From assembly GCF_031179985.1 (NCBI RefSeq), contig NZ_JAPSHJ010000006.1:55845-119844 (forward strand): 64,000 nucleotides of DNA. Reading direction: 5' to 3'. A program made the position numbers and the translations under genes. This DNA comes from Arthrobacter sp. Its GTDB lineage: Bacteria > Actinomycetota > Actinomycetes > Actinomycetales > Micrococcaceae. Below, piece after piece: positions 63,495 through 64,000 of the stretch (within the stretch, counting starts at the first letter, position 1; each line of letters opens with the position of its first letter). Under the pieces are notes generated by a model, which was given only the letters and a program-made list of their open reading frames with translations, did no database searches and was not told the DNA's origin.

Positions 63495-63510
63495 TGTGAG
63501 ATTCGTCACC
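63495..63510. promoter_or_regulatory. CRP/GlxR-like site before livH
   Basis: TGTGAGATTCGTCACC matches TGTGA-N6-TCACA at nine of ten fixed positions. It lies about 110 bp upstream of livH and is the second such site in the liv region. The remaining bases of this 413-bp gap up to the next promoter show no gene. Confidence 0.5.
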
Positions 63511-63739
63511 TTGCTTGGCCTATGTTACAGCCCGGTAGATACAAAAAATGCTGGCCTGTAGGGGCTGCAACGTCGCAATAAGGTAACAACCGGTGGGGTT
63601 TGGCTCCCGGTCGGACGGGCGTGAAGTGAGCGCTGCCAAAACTGCCCGCCTTCCGCTGGGACAGTGCGGGCGCTTGAAGTCACGGTTCGGTTGCGGGTAA
63701 GCGTTTCCGGGAACCATATCTGCCCACCGCTCGTAGAAA

Positions 63740-63768
63740 TTGATACCTTGATCTATAAGGATTATTAA
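63740..63768 (+). promoter_or_regulatory. Sigma-70 type promoter for the Bax-inhibitor-like gene
   Basis: TTGATA (63740-63745) and TATTAA (63763-63768) are separated by 17 bases. The site is about 30 bases upstream of ATG 63798, with GGAGG in between. Confidence 0.5.
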
Positions 63769-63797
63769 CCACCCCCTTTATATGGAGGACACCCGCA

Positions 63798-64000
63798 ATG
63801 GCACTTGGCGGAAACCCGATCTTCAACGGAAAGAATTTCCGTGGAGCCACCCAGGCACCGCCTGTTCCGCAGGCTCCGTATGGCCAGAACCAGTTCGGCC
63901 AGAATCAGTACGGGCAGGCACAGTATGGCCAGACCCAGTACGGCCAGAACCCCTACGGTCAGCCGCAGAATCTTTCGCAGGACCAGCTCCAGGACATGTA
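63798..64000 (+). CDS. Bax inhibitor-1/YccA family protein (partial, N-terminal)
   Basis: The reading frame runs off the window after 67 residues. The start MALGGNPIFNGKNFRGATQ is the N terminus of actinobacterial Bax inhibitor-1/YccA-like proteins, which are seven-segment membrane proteins. ATG 63798 follows GGAGG. Residues 28-57 are a [YF]GQxQ repeat. No membrane segment is reached before the window ends, so the family call rests on the first 20 residues and is moderate. Confidence 0.7.
   Translation, partial: MALGGNPIFNGKNFRGATQAPPVPQAPYGQNQFGQNQYGQAQYGQTQYGQNPYGQPQNLSQDQLQDM
63879..63968 (+). repeat. Six tandem 15-bp units encoding [YF]GQxQ
   Basis: Six in-frame 15-base units, each close to TATGGCCAGAACCAG, begin at 63879, 63894, 63909, 63924, 63939 and 63954. 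They encode YGQNQ, FGQNQ, YGQAQ, YGQTQ, YGQNP and YGQPQ. Copy-number variation between strains is likely. Confidence 0.85.

Overview
The window reads as chromosome of a high-GC Gram-positive actinobacterium, most likely Arthrobacter sensu lato (Micrococcaceae). The evidence is GC-rich dense coding, an eno-DivIC-DUF501-ppx-subtilase block, sdhCDAB, a ZTP riboswitch before glyA, a DavA/DavB lysine route, and many genes whose start codon lies 5-8 nt after a -10-like hexamer (leaderless starts). I see no phage, insertion sequence, CRISPR array or rRNA. About 60 genes are supported, with one tRNA and one probable gene remnant.

Layout. 1-8.5 kb: carbohydrate uptake, with a LacI regulator divergent from an MFS exporter, then an mmsA-mmsB-chvE type sugar ABC operon and its ROK regulator. 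8.5-14.7 kb: a lysine delta-aminovalerate module made of a DavA-like amidase, PucR regulator, alanine-racemase-like remnant, APC permease and DavB-like lysine monooxygenase. 14.7-17.5 kb: MpaB-family/DUF817 pair and a membrane protein/XRE regulator pair preceded by a 39-bp palindrome. 17.5-21.5 kb: one-carbon metabolism (gamma carbonic anhydrase, purU, ZTP riboswitch, glyA, folD). 21.6-29.6 kb: ABC-2 exporter, exonuclease III, trpS, 2'-5' RNA ligase-like protein, YihY and a hydrolase. 29.7-33.3 kb: succinate dehydrogenase. 33.5-38 kb: mannose-1-phosphate guanylyltransferase, M20 amidohydrolase, and an ohrR-ohr-oxidoreductase peroxide operon. 38.1-48.4 kb: nucleoside uptake and salvage (BMP lipoprotein, ATPase, two permeases, cdd, deoA, then two DedA paralogs and add). 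48.4-54.7 kb: mazG, eno, DivIC, DUF501, ppx, subtilase. 54.7-57.3 kb: ndh-II with a Rex-like operator, an ACT-GNAT fusion and a short tRNA with a UAA anticodon. 57.6-63.4 kb: branched-chain amino-acid ABC system as two convergent units, both with CRP/GlxR-like sites. 63.8 kb to end: start of a Bax-inhibitor-1 family gene.

How it fits together. The theme is scavenging (sugars, lysine, nucleosides, branched-chain amino acids) feeding central metabolism (enolase, SDH, NDH-II, one-carbon folates), with locally encoded regulators whose operators can often be seen. The most unusual items are a LivH permease carrying a secreted regulatory-like domain, the DavB homolog with an Ala at a position known to tune oxidase/monooxygenase balance, the 39-bp palindrome of the membrane-protein/XRE pair, the structured leader before the nucleoside operon, and the type I tRNA with a UAA anticodon.
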